This document shows positions 25,154 through 34,250 of a stretch of 36,952 bases of DNA, one piece after another; position 1 is the stretch's first letter; the number at the start of each line of letters is the position of its first letter. The notes under the pieces were generated by a model that saw only the letters and a list, made by a program, of their open reading frames with translations, did no database searches and was not told the origin of the DNA. The translations under genes and the position numbers were made by a program. Origin of the DNA: Phyllobacterium lublinensis (GTDB lineage Bacteria; Pseudomonadota; Alphaproteobacteria; Rhizobiales; Rhizobiaceae); NCBI RefSeq assembly GCF_020164435.1, contig NZ_JAIUDQ010000024.1:1-36952 (forward strand). The letters are read 5' to 3'.

Positions 25154-25567
25154 ATGGACCAAAAATCAAAGCCTACATGCCATATCGTCAAGCCACATCA
25201 CACCTATGCCGGCAAGCAGGGGTTCGACTATTTTGCCGGCATTGCGGCGCAGACGGTTGGTTCAACGGGTATCTGCATGCATATCCTGACGATTCCGCCC
25301 GGTATGCGCGCAAGGGCGCATCTGCATGAAGCCCATGAAACGGCGATCTACATGCTCTCGGGCGAGGCCCATACCTGGTACGGAGATCAACTCGAGGAGC
25401 ATGTGGTGGTCCATGCCGGCGAGCTCTTCTACATTCCGGCTGGCGTTCCGCATCTGCCGGCCAATCTCAGCAGCACGCCCTGTACGGCGGTCATAGCGCG
25501 CACGGACCCGAATGAGCAGGAAAGTGTCGTGCTGCTGCCGGAACTGGATGCCCTGGTCCCGCGTTAA
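25154..25567 (+). CDS. Cupin-domain protein
   Basis: A 137-residue single-domain cupin. Motif 1 is HLHEAHETAIYMLSGEA with the metal-binding His and Glu residues, and motif 2 is GELFYIPAGVPHLPANLS with the third His. Such proteins may be dioxygenases, isomerases or binding proteins, and the substrate is not evident. ATG at 25154 is chosen for its GGAGAGAGG ribosome site; the 17 upstream codons are weakly supported. It is divergent from the HdeD-like gene. The spacer contains the palindrome TTGTA-TTTT-TACAA near 25084. Confidence 0.87.
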   Translation: MDQKSKPTCHIVKPHHTYAGKQGFDYFAGIAAQTVGSTGICMHILTIPPGMRARAHLHEAHETAIYMLSGEAHTWYGDQLEEHVVVHAGELFYIPAGVPHLPANLSSTPCTAVIARTDPNEQESVVLLPELDALVPR

Positions 25568-25714
25568 GTCTCTGGCAGCCAATATTTTTTACCATCCGAT
25601 TGATTGGCCGCCGCGAGGCACCACATTATTGTTAAGTAGGTTGTATAATGGCTGCTGGGGGAGTTGGTCTCAAGCGAGGGGCGCGCTTTTTACAGTAGGG
25701 ATCGGAGCGGCGAG

Positions 25715-26467
25715 ATGGGCTCGATTGTCGGGAAGCTGACTTGGTTGATTGAAACGGCAGCATGGCGCAAACGGCCCCTTGGACTTTGTGCATTGGCCGC
25801 GGCGTTGGCAATGCCGATGGCGTTTTCCGGCGGCCCTGCCACGGCGGCGGATTGCGGCAGCAGTGCAGCGCCCGGCCTGGATTGGCGTGACTGCAGCAAG
25901 CGCAGCATCGTCATTCCCGGCAGTGATCTCCAGGGAGCAGATCTGTTCAGCACCGATTTTACGATGACTGATCTCAGCGGCTCCAATCTGACAGGAGCAA
26001 ATCTCGAAAAGGCCAGCCTGATGCGTGCATCGCTTGCCGGTGCTCAGGCTGGAAAAGCGAACTTCTCCAGGATCGAGGCTTATCGGACCAATTTTTCGGG
26101 CATTTCCGCCGAAGGCGCGTCCTTTGCTGCTGCCGAACTGCAGCGCGCAGACTTCACTGGTGCGAAGCTCACGGGAGGCAATTTTGAAAAGGCCGAACTC
26201 GGGCGTGCCAATTTCGACAATGCAGTCTTGACCGGGGCCAAATTTTCATTTGCCAACCTTTCGCGTGCCGACCTCAGCAGCGCGACCTTTGAAGGCCCTA
26301 TCGTGCTTGATCATGCCTTCATGTTTCTGACCAGAATCGAGGGATTGGACCTGTCGGCGGCAACGGGGCTCGAACAGGCCCAGGTCAATCTCGCCTGCGG
26401 CAATGAGCAAACCAAATTGCCTGCGGGATTGGCTGCCCCGGACGGCTGGCCCTGCGCAGCCGATTGA
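25715..26467 (+). CDS. Exported pentapeptide-repeat protein
   Basis: A 250-residue protein with a signal peptide (LGLCALAAALAMPMAFSGGPATAA) and a central right-handed beta-helix of A(D/N)LXX repeats from about residue 70 to 200: GADLF, SNLTGANLEKASLMRASLAG, ADFTGAKLTGGNFEKAELGRANF, ANLSRADLSSATF. Cysteines near both ends (DCGSS, WRDCSK, LACGN, WPCAAD) could form disulfides. Its role is unknown; exported versions are unlikely to act on DNA gyrase as Qnr does. ATG at 25715 has GGAGCGGCGAG upstream. An exact TATAAT at 25644-25649 may be its -10. Confidence 0.85.
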   Translation: MGSIVGKLTWLIETAAWRKRPLGLCALAAALAMPMAFSGGPATAADCGSSAAPGLDWRDCSKRSIVIPGSDLQGADLFSTDFTMTDLSGSNLTGANLEKASLMRASLAGAQAGKANFSRIEAYRTNFSGISAEGASFAAAELQRADFTGAKLTGGNFEKAELGRANFDNAVLTGAKFSFANLSRADLSSATFEGPIVLDHAFMFLTRIEGLDLSAATGLEQAQVNLACGNEQTKLPAGLAAPDGWPCAAD

Positions 26468-26661
26468 TTGTCCCGCGCATAATGCATTCGTCTGCGAATT
26501 AATGCGGACATCTCGCAACATCCTGATTTGTAAGGTACGCTGCAGCATCCTTGTCGCAGCGAAACAGAGATCGCTGCAGTAGGGAGTGGGGCCGGACGAA
26601 TTTCTCCCCCGGATTGGCTTTTTGTCGTTGGGCTCACATGCAGAGGGTCTGATATGCGAAC

Positions 26662-28833
26662 ATGACACGCGCGCAGCAGGTTGGCGTACTGATAGGTCTG
26701 GCGATTGTGGCGGCTCTCACATTTTTGCGTGCGAGTGACCCGCCTTTGCTGAGGCAGGCCCGCGATGTAACCTTTGACGAATATCAGCGCATCGCTCCGC
26801 GAACATTCGAGAACCTGCCCGTCCGTGTTGTTGACATCGATGAGGCATCGCTGCGGGAACTCGGGCAGTGGCCGTGGCCTCGGGACCGGATTGCAACACT
26901 GGTCAATCGGCTCTCCGAGATGGGCGCTTCGGCAATTGCATTCGATATTCTCTTCGCCGAGCCTGACCGCTTGTCGCCGCGTTCGGTCGTTCGCGATGTT
27001 CCAGGGATCGATCCGGCGGTGCTTGGCAAGCTGCCGGACAATGACGAGATTTTCGCCGAAGCAATCGCGGGGCGACCCGTGGTCCTGGGTTTCGGTTTGT
27101 CGAACGAAGGCGATTACCGGCCGCCGGTAAAGGCAGGGTTCGCATTCACCGGAGAGGATCCGGCCGGCGCACCGCCGCGGATGCGGGGTGCAACGCCGCT
27201 GCGGCCGCAGCTCGAAGCCAATGCCACCGGCATCGGCCATATCAGTCTCAATCCGGGAGCGGCGTCGACCGTTGTCCGGGCCGTTCCACTTTTCCTGAGT
27301 GATGGCACGCAGCTTTTCCCCAACCTCGCCCTTGAGGCGCTGCGCGTGGCGCAAGGCGCGTCCACTTACATCGTCGCGGGCGCCACGAATGTGCCGAACA
27401 CCATGACGCACGTCAAAATCGGCGATTTCATCATCCCGGTCACGGCATCCGGAGAATTGTGGCTCTATGTCAGCCCTGACAAGGCCGAGAGATACATTTC
27501 CGCCAAGAATGTGCTTGCAAGCGAAGGTCCTTCGCCTGAAACCGCCGCTGCCGTTGAAGGCAGTATCGTGTTCATAGGTACATCCGCTGCGGGACTGCAG
27601 GATATCCGCACGACGGCGCTGGGACAGAATGTGCCAGGTGTCTCCTTGCATGCACAGACAGTCGAGCAGGTGCTCTCGGGCCGTTTTCTCGCACGGCCGG
27701 ATTGGGCCGACGGCTTCGAAATTCTTGCCATCGCGGTAGCAGGCACCTTCCTCGTGCTGGTGACGACGTTCGTCAGCCCAGCCGTCGCCCTGGCTTGCGG
27801 TCTCCTGATAACCATGTTCGCCCTCGGTGCATCATGGCTCGCCTTCTTCTATGGCGGGCTGCTTTTCGACCCGTTGGCGCCCATAGTTGCCGGATCCATC
27901 ACGCATTTTGGTGCGACGGCCTTCCGTTTCCTGGTGATCGACAGGGAGCGGCGGGAAGTCAGGCGCGCTTTCGGCCATTATCTGTCGCCCTCTCTGTTGT
28001 ACCGTATCGAACACACGCCAAACGCCCTGCAACTTGGCGGCGATGATCGCGAGCTGACGATGATGTTCGTCGATGTACGCAACTTCACGCAGATCAGCGA
28101 ACGTCTGACGCCTGCCGAAGTCGTCAGGTTCTTGAACACGTTGCTGGATGCACTGAGCCATCATGTCATAGCCAACGAAGGCACACTCGACAAGTTCATC
28201 GGCGACTCGATCATGGCGTTCTGGAATGCGCCGATTGACGTTGCCAATCACGCCGAGAAAGCTGTCCACGCGGCGCTTGCCATGCGCGAAACGCTCGTCC
28301 GTCTCAATGCCGAAGACGCATTCGGGTTCGGTGCCGAGCAAAAAGTCGGCATAGGCATCGGCATCCATACAGGCCTTGCATGTGTTGGCAACATGGGGGC
28401 CGAGACCCGCTTCAATTATTCGGCCGTTGGCGATGCCGTCAACATCGCGGCACGGATTGAATCCTCATGCAAGGAAATCAGCTACGACATACTTGTATCA
28501 GAGACCACTGCAAACCTGCTGCCGGGCTGGGCGCTGCTCGAGGCTGGCGCACTCGGTCTGAAAGGAAAGAGCACCCGCACCCGGCTTTTCGCTGTCGTGG
28601 GGGATACGGGTCTGGCGACGTCCTCCGAATTTGCGGACCTGCAACGGGTTCATGGCGAATTGGTCGATGCATTGCGTTCGCGGTCGCCTGCTGCCCGCAG
28701 GATTGTCAACGCTGCCAAGTTGCAGGCGGCGGGGCTGGCGGCCGGGCTACCCGAATTCTATCGCCGGATCGGCCGCCGTGCCGACCATTTCGTCGACGAG
28801 CCTGCGGGCAGGGGTGATCGTTCCGTCGGGTGA
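26662..28833 (+). CDS. CHASE2-sensor class III adenylate cyclase
   Basis: A 723-residue receptor cyclase. An N-terminal membrane helix (VGVLIGLAIVAALTFL) leads to a periplasmic CHASE2 domain (about 35-345) with VRVVDIDEASLRELGQWPWPRD, SAIAFDILFAEPDR and the late GSIVFIGTSAAGLQD and VPGVSLHAQTVEQVLSG motifs. Three helices follow (352-424), then the cyclase domain from about 460. Metal aspartates are D471 (MFVDVRNFT) and D515 (DKFIGDS), K511 is present, and AVGDAVNIAARIES holds the catalytic Asn and Arg. It should make cAMP in response to a periplasmic signal. It is convergent with an exported FecR-domain gene 43 bases away, a likely partner. Confidence 0.93.
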   Translation: MTRAQQVGVLIGLAIVAALTFLRASDPPLLRQARDVTFDEYQRIAPRTFENLPVRVVDIDEASLRELGQWPWPRDRIATLVNRLSEMGASAIAFDILFAEPDRLSPRSVVRDVPGIDPAVLGKLPDNDEIFAEAIAGRPVVLGFGLSNEGDYRPPVKAGFAFTGEDPAGAPPRMRGATPLRPQLEANATGIGHISLNPGAASTVVRAVPLFLSDGTQLFPNLALEALRVAQGASTYIVAGATNVPNTMTHVKIGDFIIPVTASGELWLYVSPDKAERYISAKNVLASEGPSPETAAAVEGSIVFIGTSAAGLQDIRTTALGQNVPGVSLHAQTVEQVLSGRFLARPDWADGFEILAIAVAGTFLVLVTTFVSPAVALACGLLITMFALGASWLAFFYGGLLFDPLAPIVAGSITHFGATAFRFLVIDRERREVRRAFGHYLSPSLLYRIEHTPNALQLGGDDRELTMMFVDVRNFTQISERLTPAEVVRFLNTLLDALSHHVIANEGTLDKFIGDSIMAFWNAPIDVANHAEKAVHAALAMRETLVRLNAEDAFGFGAEQKVGIGIGIHTGLACVGNMGAETRFNYSAVGDAVNIAARIESSCKEISYDILVSETTANLLPGWALLEAGALGLKGKSTRTRLFAVVGDTGLATSSEFADLQRVHGELVDALRSRSPAARRIVNAAKLQAAGLAAGLPEFYRRIGRRADHFVDEPAGRGDRSVG

Positions 28834-28876
28834 CGAGGTTCCGCCAGCGCAAGTATTCCCGTCAGCCCGTAATCAA

Positions 28877-29872
28877 TCAGCGCCTGTCGCGGCGGTCCCA
28901 GCCCCCGAAACCATGGCGTTCATGATCACGGTCTCTGTCTCCGTCATGACTATGATGATGACCATGGTGATGTCCATGCTTGCCGGGCTTATGCGGTTTG
29001 TCGGGCTTGTGCGGCTTGTCCGGCTTTGGCTTATCCGGAGGCACCGGCGCTTCTGGTTCCGCCTGCGGGGTAGGCGCGGCTGCAAGCGGTGCAGCAGCAG
29101 GCGGTGCAGGGGCAGGAGGTGCCGGCGGATCCGGTGGGGCAGGTGGTGCCGGACGTTCGGGGGCAGCCCTTTGCTGAATACGATCCTTCTGGATGTCGAC
29201 GGACGCTAGGCCACAGCCTCCCACACCCACATTCCCCAATCCACCCGTCAGCTGCTGGGTACCGGAAAGGAATGGCAGGGACCGCTGGTTGCCAAGTGTT
29301 CTCAAGACGTCGCGCGTGACCCTTTTGGGGTCCGTTATCGCGCCTCCCGGCTTTGCAATCACGCAGTCGCACCGCCGCGTCAACTGCTTGCAGCCACCCG
29401 CGCCGCAGAACGATACCCTTCCGCTCAGAAGCACCACGGCAGTCGTTCCGTCCGGTCTGATTGAAACATCAAAGGCAGTGCCGCGCACACCGATCGTTCC
29501 CGCCGGTGTCAGTATCTCATAGGCGCTGGATTTCGAATTGCCGCTGATCCAGCGAAACGTTCCCTTTGCAGCCTTGATCGAGAGCCGCTTTACCGATGAG
29601 CTGTCATCGTAAACGAACTTGTCGATGGTTACCGATGAACCCCATCCCACGGCAAGCTTGGTGCCGTCCTGAAACACGAACTGACCTAACCCCGATTGGG
29701 ATGTCTTGATCTGTTCGTTGCGATGCACCTTGTCCTTGACCTCGAGCGGGCCACCAGCACCCCTGACTTCGGTTCTGATCAGCAAAGCTTCGCCGACTGG
29801 CTCAGCGGCCATGACCGGCATGGAAAGTGTGATACTCAGCGCCGCCGCAACGGCGCCACGCAAACCCCACAT
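28877..29872 (-). CDS. Exported FecR-domain protein with Pro-rich linker and His/Asp-rich tail
   Basis: A 331-residue protein with a cleavable signal peptide (MWGLRGAVAAALSITLSMPVMA). A FecR domain (about 25-150) shows QIKTSQSGLGQFVFQDGTKLAVGWGSS and TPAGTIGVRGTAFDV, the hallmark of the family. Unlike anti-sigma FecR it has no cytoplasmic or transmembrane part and no ECF sigma gene nearby. A cysteine-containing segment (FCGAGGCKQLTRRCDC) follows, then a Pro/Ala linker (PAPPAPPDPPAPP), DKPHKP repeats and a tail with GHHHGHHHSHDGDRDRDHER that could bind Ni, Co, Zn or Cu. AGGAGGG precedes the ATG. It is probably a periplasmic partner of the CHASE2 cyclase. Confidence 0.88.
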   Translation of the reverse strand: MWGLRGAVAAALSITLSMPVMAAEPVGEALLIRTEVRGAGGPLEVKDKVHRNEQIKTSQSGLGQFVFQDGTKLAVGWGSSVTIDKFVYDDSSSVKRLSIKAAKGTFRWISGNSKSSAYEILTPAGTIGVRGTAFDVSIRPDGTTAVVLLSGRVSFCGAGGCKQLTRRCDCVIAKPGGAITDPKRVTRDVLRTLGNQRSLPFLSGTQQLTGGLGNVGVGGCGLASVDIQKDRIQQRAAPERPAPPAPPDPPAPPAPAPPAAAPLAAAPTPQAEPEAPVPPDKPKPDKPHKPDKPHKPGKHGHHHGHHHSHDGDRDRDHERHGFGGWDRRDRR

Positions 29873-29988
29873 GGCACCCTCCTAAACCGCGCACTCTATC
29901 ATGCGAAGGCAGTTTGGTCTTTTCATACAAATTGGTTAGATTTTCCCTCGCTTCATGAGGGGATTCAGAGCGTTTGCCTGCGGTTTGC

Positions 29989-30606
29989 TCAGGCAATGAG
30001 CACGATGCCTGTGATTGTAAGTGCGATCATCCAGATCAGGTCGAAATTGATCCATCCTCGCCGCAGGAATGAGAGACCGAGCCACCCATAGACCGTAACC
30101 GCGATCACCAGGATCACGGCAAGCATGGCGGCCATATGCGTCCCGATCGCGGCCAGCGCTATCGGCAGCGAACCTGCCGCGGTCAACTCCTGCGCCGGCG
30201 TTTGCGCGAGGCAAAGCGGGATCACGACAGGCACCAGCATCAATCCGGCTCCGTGCGCCGTTGCCATCAGGAACGACCAGATTCCCAGTCCCAACATGCC
30301 GGCTGTCATGCCGATCCGGACGCGATGACGGTGGCCATAGGCTGCAAAATACGCCGCCCAGCCCAATAGAAAGATACCGGCGGCGATCTCCAGTACGCGC
30401 TGGTCAAAGACAAGGCCAAGCAGCACCACCGCTATTGCCACCACAGCAATCGAGACCGTGTGGCCGATGGCGATCGGGACCAGGGACAGCACCACGATGC
30501 TTCGGCTGTTCCTATGCAGGCCCAGCGCAACCGCAAATAGCCAGCCCATGGCCGGATTGAGGCCGTGGAACGCGCCAAGGCCAGCCAGGACCAGCCAGGG
30601 CGACAT
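29989..30606 (-). CDS. Small polytopic membrane protein (transporter-like)
   Basis: A 205-residue protein with six or so membrane helices. It opens with LVLAGLGAFHGLNPAMGWLFAVALGLHR and has a second His-containing segment, ATAHGAGLMLVPVVIP, in the middle. Intramembrane His motifs in two halves recall the HupE/UreJ and NiCoT metal-permease groups, but the exact HX4DH signature is absent, so the family is not certain. It is 43 bases downstream of the SBP56 gene on the same strand and probably cotranscribed, which suggests a link with that metalloprotein. Confidence 0.65.
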   Translation of the reverse strand: MSPWLVLAGLGAFHGLNPAMGWLFAVALGLHRNSRSIVVLSLVPIAIGHTVSIAVVAIAVVLLGLVFDQRVLEIAAGIFLLGWAAYFAAYGHRHRVRIGMTAGMLGLGIWSFLMATAHGAGLMLVPVVIPLCLAQTPAQELTAAGSLPIALAAIGTHMAAMLAVILVIAVTVYGWLGLSFLRRGWINFDLIWMIALTITGIVLIA

Positions 30607-30649
30607 GAGGATCAGCCTGCCGCGTTATCGGATGCGGATGCGCGCATCG

Positions 30650-32044
30650 TCAGGGATAGCAATAGGAATCGGACGAGCAATCGCCACCCTCCAGGCGCAC
30701 CTGGTGCGGCCGATGGCCTTTCGGCCAGTCGATGAAGAACTTCTCGTCGAACTTGATGCCGCCATCGGCGCCCACGTCCAGCTTCACCATCCAGCCGTCG
30801 AGCCCGTCGGGATAGAACTGGGGATCGATCGGACCGTAGAGTGAGTTGGTGAAATAGACCCGCCTGCCATCCCGGCTGATCTCGACCATCTGCGGGCCGC
30901 CATTGAGTGCGCCGTTGGGCGCCTTGGGATGGGTTGCCCGCGATACGATGCCTCCAATGCGGACCCTGCCGGTTTCCTTGGGGCTGAACGGATCGGAGAC
31001 ATCGTACTGGATCATGTCCCCGGTGCCCCAGCAGGAGACGTAGAGGAACCGGTCATCCATCGACAGGTCGATGTCGGTCACAAGCGGCGCAACCGCCTTG
31101 AAGCCCTTCAGCACCGGTGGCAGCAAGTCGGGATCGGCCGGTTCGGCCGGGATCTCGATGATTTTCTTCACTGCCCATTTGTTGCCGTCGCGGTACCAGG
31201 TCCAGATCGACGATGAGAGATCCTTCAGGCTGATGACACAGCCCACGAAACCATAGGCCATGGTCGGGTTGTGCGCGGGGCGCAACTCGAACACGAGCTG
31301 ATGCTCTTCGCCAAGATCGATCTCCTGCAGGTGCTTGCGCTTGTGGAGATCCCAGAAATGCAGCCTGCGGCCATATTTGCTCCCCAGCAGGATTTCCGGC
31401 ACCAGACCGTTCTCGAAAGTATCGGGCGTGCCCCATTCGCTCGTGATCATGGTGTCGTGACCAAGGTGCCACCAGAAATCATAGGCGAGCTTCTGCGGAC
31501 CGCGATCCATCTCCCATTGGCCGAGCACGTTGAAGCTCTGGGCATCGAGCAGGAAGATGCCACCCGGCGCCTTGCCTTCGGCGTTGCCGAGCGCGTTGAC
31601 ATAAATGCCCTCTGGACCGCAATGGATCGTGTGCAGGCGCGAATAGCCGGCCTTCTCGGCGATCTCCGCCGGCTCGATGACCTTCACGATCTGGGGATTC
31701 TTCGGGTCTGGCTTCGTATCGATGATGTGCAGCCTGGAGGATCGCAGACCCGGGACGATGAGGTAGCGGCGTTCCATGTGCGGATGGGGTGCGTTCGGGC
31801 ACAGGCATGACGAGCATGCATTCCAGCCGAAATGATGCAGTTCGTCACCCACGTTCGGCATGTCGACCTGGCCGACAATGCTCGAATAGGTCGGGGATTT
31901 GGGGTCGACATCGACCACCGCGATCGCATCGGGCTTTTTGCGGTCGGGATCGAAGGCTGCCACATAGGCCAGCTTTTCTGCCGGAGCCTTGGCTGCCATT
32001 CTCGGCGATGGATAAAATGAAGGATCAGGTTGCCAGGTTGCCAT
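30650..32044 (-). CDS. mtoX: Selenium-binding protein SBP56 family, methanethiol oxidase
   Basis: A 464-residue beta-propeller protein. The family's cysteine motif is intact (HHFGWNACSSCLCPNA, about residue 75), as are YLIVPGLRSSRLHIID, HTIHCGPEGIYVNALG, WWHLGHDTMITSEWGTP, YVSCWGTGDM and the C-terminal GPHQVRLEGGDCSSD-like end. Bacterial members oxidise methanethiol to formaldehyde, sulfide and peroxide with a copper centre. The studied Hyphomicrobium enzyme is exported; this one starts MATWQPDPSFYP without a signal peptide, so it should be cytoplasmic. ATG at 32044 has AGGAG upstream; earlier in-frame codons are unsupported. Confidence 0.9.
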   Translation of the reverse strand: MATWQPDPSFYPSPRMAAKAPAEKLAYVAAFDPDRKKPDAIAVVDVDPKSPTYSSIVGQVDMPNVGDELHHFGWNACSSCLCPNAPHPHMERRYLIVPGLRSSRLHIIDTKPDPKNPQIVKVIEPAEIAEKAGYSRLHTIHCGPEGIYVNALGNAEGKAPGGIFLLDAQSFNVLGQWEMDRGPQKLAYDFWWHLGHDTMITSEWGTPDTFENGLVPEILLGSKYGRRLHFWDLHKRKHLQEIDLGEEHQLVFELRPAHNPTMAYGFVGCVISLKDLSSSIWTWYRDGNKWAVKKIIEIPAEPADPDLLPPVLKGFKAVAPLVTDIDLSMDDRFLYVSCWGTGDMIQYDVSDPFSPKETGRVRIGGIVSRATHPKAPNGALNGGPQMVEISRDGRRVYFTNSLYGPIDPQFYPDGLDGWMVKLDVGADGGIKFDEKFFIDWPKGHRPHQVRLEGGDCSSDSYCYP

Positions 32045-32174
32045 GTAACTCTCCTGTCGATGGATAAACGGAGTGTATGCGCAGTGGTCCCAAATGCTGG
32101 TAGCCAGCGATCTTCGCACCTTGGCTTGGCGCTGTCCACTCAAGTGATTTGAAAGGAATCCACCCTATGGCGGC

Positions 32175-32945
32175 CTACTTCAACTCTATCCAGGTCGGCG
32201 CGTGATCGCTCGCGTTCGGACGTGCGCGCTGGTCCCGGTCGACACCGGCGGCACGCAGTCGTTTCGCGACGGACTTGCTCAGAAGCAGGACATCAAGCCG
32301 CAAGCCTGCGTCCCTTTCCCAGGCGTTGCGCATATAGTGCCAAAAGGAGAACATTGGCTCGTCCGGATGCAACTTGCGCACGGCATCGGTCCAGCCCTGC
32401 TGAAGGACGTGCCGGAATGCTTCCCGGCTCTCGGGCTGCAGCAGCGCATTGTCCAGCCAGGAACGCGTGTTGTAGATGTCGAAATCGGTCGGGACTACGT
32501 TCAGATCGCCAGCGAGCACGACGGGGACATCCATGCTCCACAGATCCGCGGTGTGTTTCGCCAGGCGCTTGAACCAGTCGAGCTTGTAGTCGAACTTCGG
32601 ACCGGGTTGCGGGTTTCCATTGGGCAGGTAGATCGAAGCGATCAGCACGCCGTTGACCGCGGCCTCGATGTACCGGCTCTGGCTGTCGTCAGCGTCGCCC
32701 GGCAGGCTGTCGCGCGTCAGGACAGGCTCCATTTCCCTGGCAAGGATGGCAACGCCGTTCCACGACTTCTGCCCCTTCCACACCGCCTCATATCCGGCCG
32801 AGCGCAGTTGCGGCGAAGGAAACATCGCGTCGGTACATTTGAGTTCCTGCAGGCAGACGACATCAGGCTTGGCGGTTTTAAGCCAGTGCAGCAGGTTCTC
32901 AAGACGCTTGTTTATGTTGTTGATATTGTAGGTCGCTATTTTCAC
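32175..32945 (-). CDS. xthA: Exodeoxyribonuclease III (AP endonuclease family)
   Basis: A 256-residue base-excision repair nuclease of the exonuclease III/APE1 family. Catalytic motifs appear in order: ATYNINNINKR, CLQELKC with the metal-binding Glu, WNGVAILAR, SIYLPNGNP, LAGDLNVVPTD with the Asp/Asn pair, AGLRLDVLLLS and the final NASDHAPTW with the catalytic His. The start is GTG at 32945 (VKIATYN) with AGGGA upstream; the frame stays open 33 more codons without family similarity. It is the shorter of the two XthA forms usual in rhizobia. Confidence 0.93.
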   Translation of the reverse strand: MKIATYNINNINKRLENLLHWLKTAKPDVVCLQELKCTDAMFPSPQLRSAGYEAVWKGQKSWNGVAILAREMEPVLTRDSLPGDADDSQSRYIEAAVNGVLIASIYLPNGNPQPGPKFDYKLDWFKRLAKHTADLWSMDVPVVLAGDLNVVPTDFDIYNTRSWLDNALLQPESREAFRHVLQQGWTDAVRKLHPDEPMFSFWHYMRNAWERDAGLRLDVLLLSKSVAKRLRAAGVDRDQRARPNASDHAPTWIELK

Positions 32946-33101
32946 CAGCAGTCCCTTATGACCGGTCGAGATGCCCTGAACGAGACAAAACGATAGCATT
33001 CCGGCTTTGTTTCGGCTGGTGCTTTTTGCATGGTGATTGCGCATATGCCGCTATGGCGATGCAGATTGTCGGCTGCGTCGCCGTCGCAGTTGCCTGGACT
33101 C

Positions 33102-34013
33102 TCAGTATTTCGATGGCACGTAAAGTTCCGGCGGAAGGACCTTGCGCTCATAATCGGGATTAAAAACCCGTTCTGGCAGGGTGATTTCCTCGTGCGGAAC
33201 ATCCTCATACGGAATTTGCGTCAGCAGGTGGTCGATACAGTTAAGGCGAGCCCGCTTCTTGTCATTGCCTTCGACGATATACCACGGCGCTTCAGGAATG
33301 TTCGTGCGTGCGAACGTCTCCTCCTTGGCCTTGGTATAGTTCTCCCAGCGCACCCGCGACTGCAGGTCCATCGGTGACAGCTTCCACTGTTTCAGCGGAT
33401 CGTGGATGCGCACCAGAAACCGCATCTGCTGTTCCTCGTCGGTGATCGAGAACCAGTATTTGACCAGCCGGATGCCCGAACGCACGAGCATGCGCTCGAA
33501 TTCGGGCACGTCATGGAAGAACTGTTGCACCTGGTCTTCCGTCGCAAAGCCCATGACACGTTCGACACCGGAGCGGTTATACCAGGAACGGTCGAAAAGG
33601 ACGATCTCACCGCCGGCAGGCAGGTGAGGCACGTAACGCTGGAAGTACCATTGGGTCTTCTCCCGGTCCGATGGAGCCGGAAGCGCCACGACTCGCGCGA
33701 TGCGCGGGTTGAGCCGTTGCGTGATGCGCTTGATAACACCGCCCTTGCCGGCCGAATCGCGGCCTTCGAAGATCACGACGACCTTCTCCTTGTGATAGGC
33801 AACCCAGTCCTGCAGCTTGATCAGTTCGGCCTGCAGGGAAAGCAGCGCGCGGAAATACTCGATGCGCGGAATTGAGGGTGGATGGGACTTGCGGTAGATC
33901 TTGCGGATTTCCTCGGAAAGCGCCGGCTCGGAGAGTTCAAGCTCATAATCTTCGTCCAGCGTATCGGCCAGTTCGGCCTCCAGCCAGTCAATCTTGTCTT
34001 CTGAATTGTTCAT
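33102..34013 (-). CDS. ppk2: Polyphosphate kinase 2 (class I)
   Basis: A 303-residue enzyme that transfers phosphate between polyphosphate and nucleoside diphosphates. The Walker A loop is FEGRDSAGKGGVIKR (residues 84-92 core) and the Walker B/lid segment is LFDRSWYNRSGVERVMGF. Typical later segments are RSGIRLVKYWFSI, KQWKLSPMDLQSRVRWENYTKAKE and WYIVEGNDKKRARLNCI. The single domain of about 300 residues indicates class I. ATG at 34013 starts MNNSEDKIDW; the frame runs 11 codons further. It is monocistronic and divergent from the DUF1353 gene. Confidence 0.95.
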   Translation of the reverse strand: MNNSEDKIDWLEAELADTLDEDYELELSEPALSEEIRKIYRKSHPPSIPRIEYFRALLSLQAELIKLQDWVAYHKEKVVVIFEGRDSAGKGGVIKRITQRLNPRIARVVALPAPSDREKTQWYFQRYVPHLPAGGEIVLFDRSWYNRSGVERVMGFATEDQVQQFFHDVPEFERMLVRSGIRLVKYWFSITDEEQQMRFLVRIHDPLKQWKLSPMDLQSRVRWENYTKAKEETFARTNIPEAPWYIVEGNDKKRARLNCIDHLLTQIPYEDVPHEEITLPERVFNPDYERKVLPPELYVPSKY

Positions 34014-34250
34014 TTCGTCTCTCCGAAATTCGCTCGCAACACGCATCCAGGCTGCCGCATCATGCTATTCAAAGACCGCTTATGCCATAACCGCATGAAA
34101 GAAATTTGAAGCCGGCAAAACCCTGGGAGTCGATCGGAGCTCAATCATTCCCGTTGAAAAGCCGGTGGCCATCTGGTTACCTGAATTGACGGCCGAATTG
34201 GGGGAATCATGCCCTTCCTGATTGCAGGAGGGAAGAGTGGGGGCCAGCCA

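Noticed and set aside
26311..27651. A 446-codon minus-strand open frame
   Set aside because: It is antisense to the pentapeptide and CHASE2-cyclase genes and spans the intergenic region without a ribosome site.
29945..29961. CCCTC/GAGGG hairpin between the FecR gene and the membrane-protein gene
   Set aside because: A 5-bp stem without a proper T-run on the relevant strand; too weak to call a terminator.
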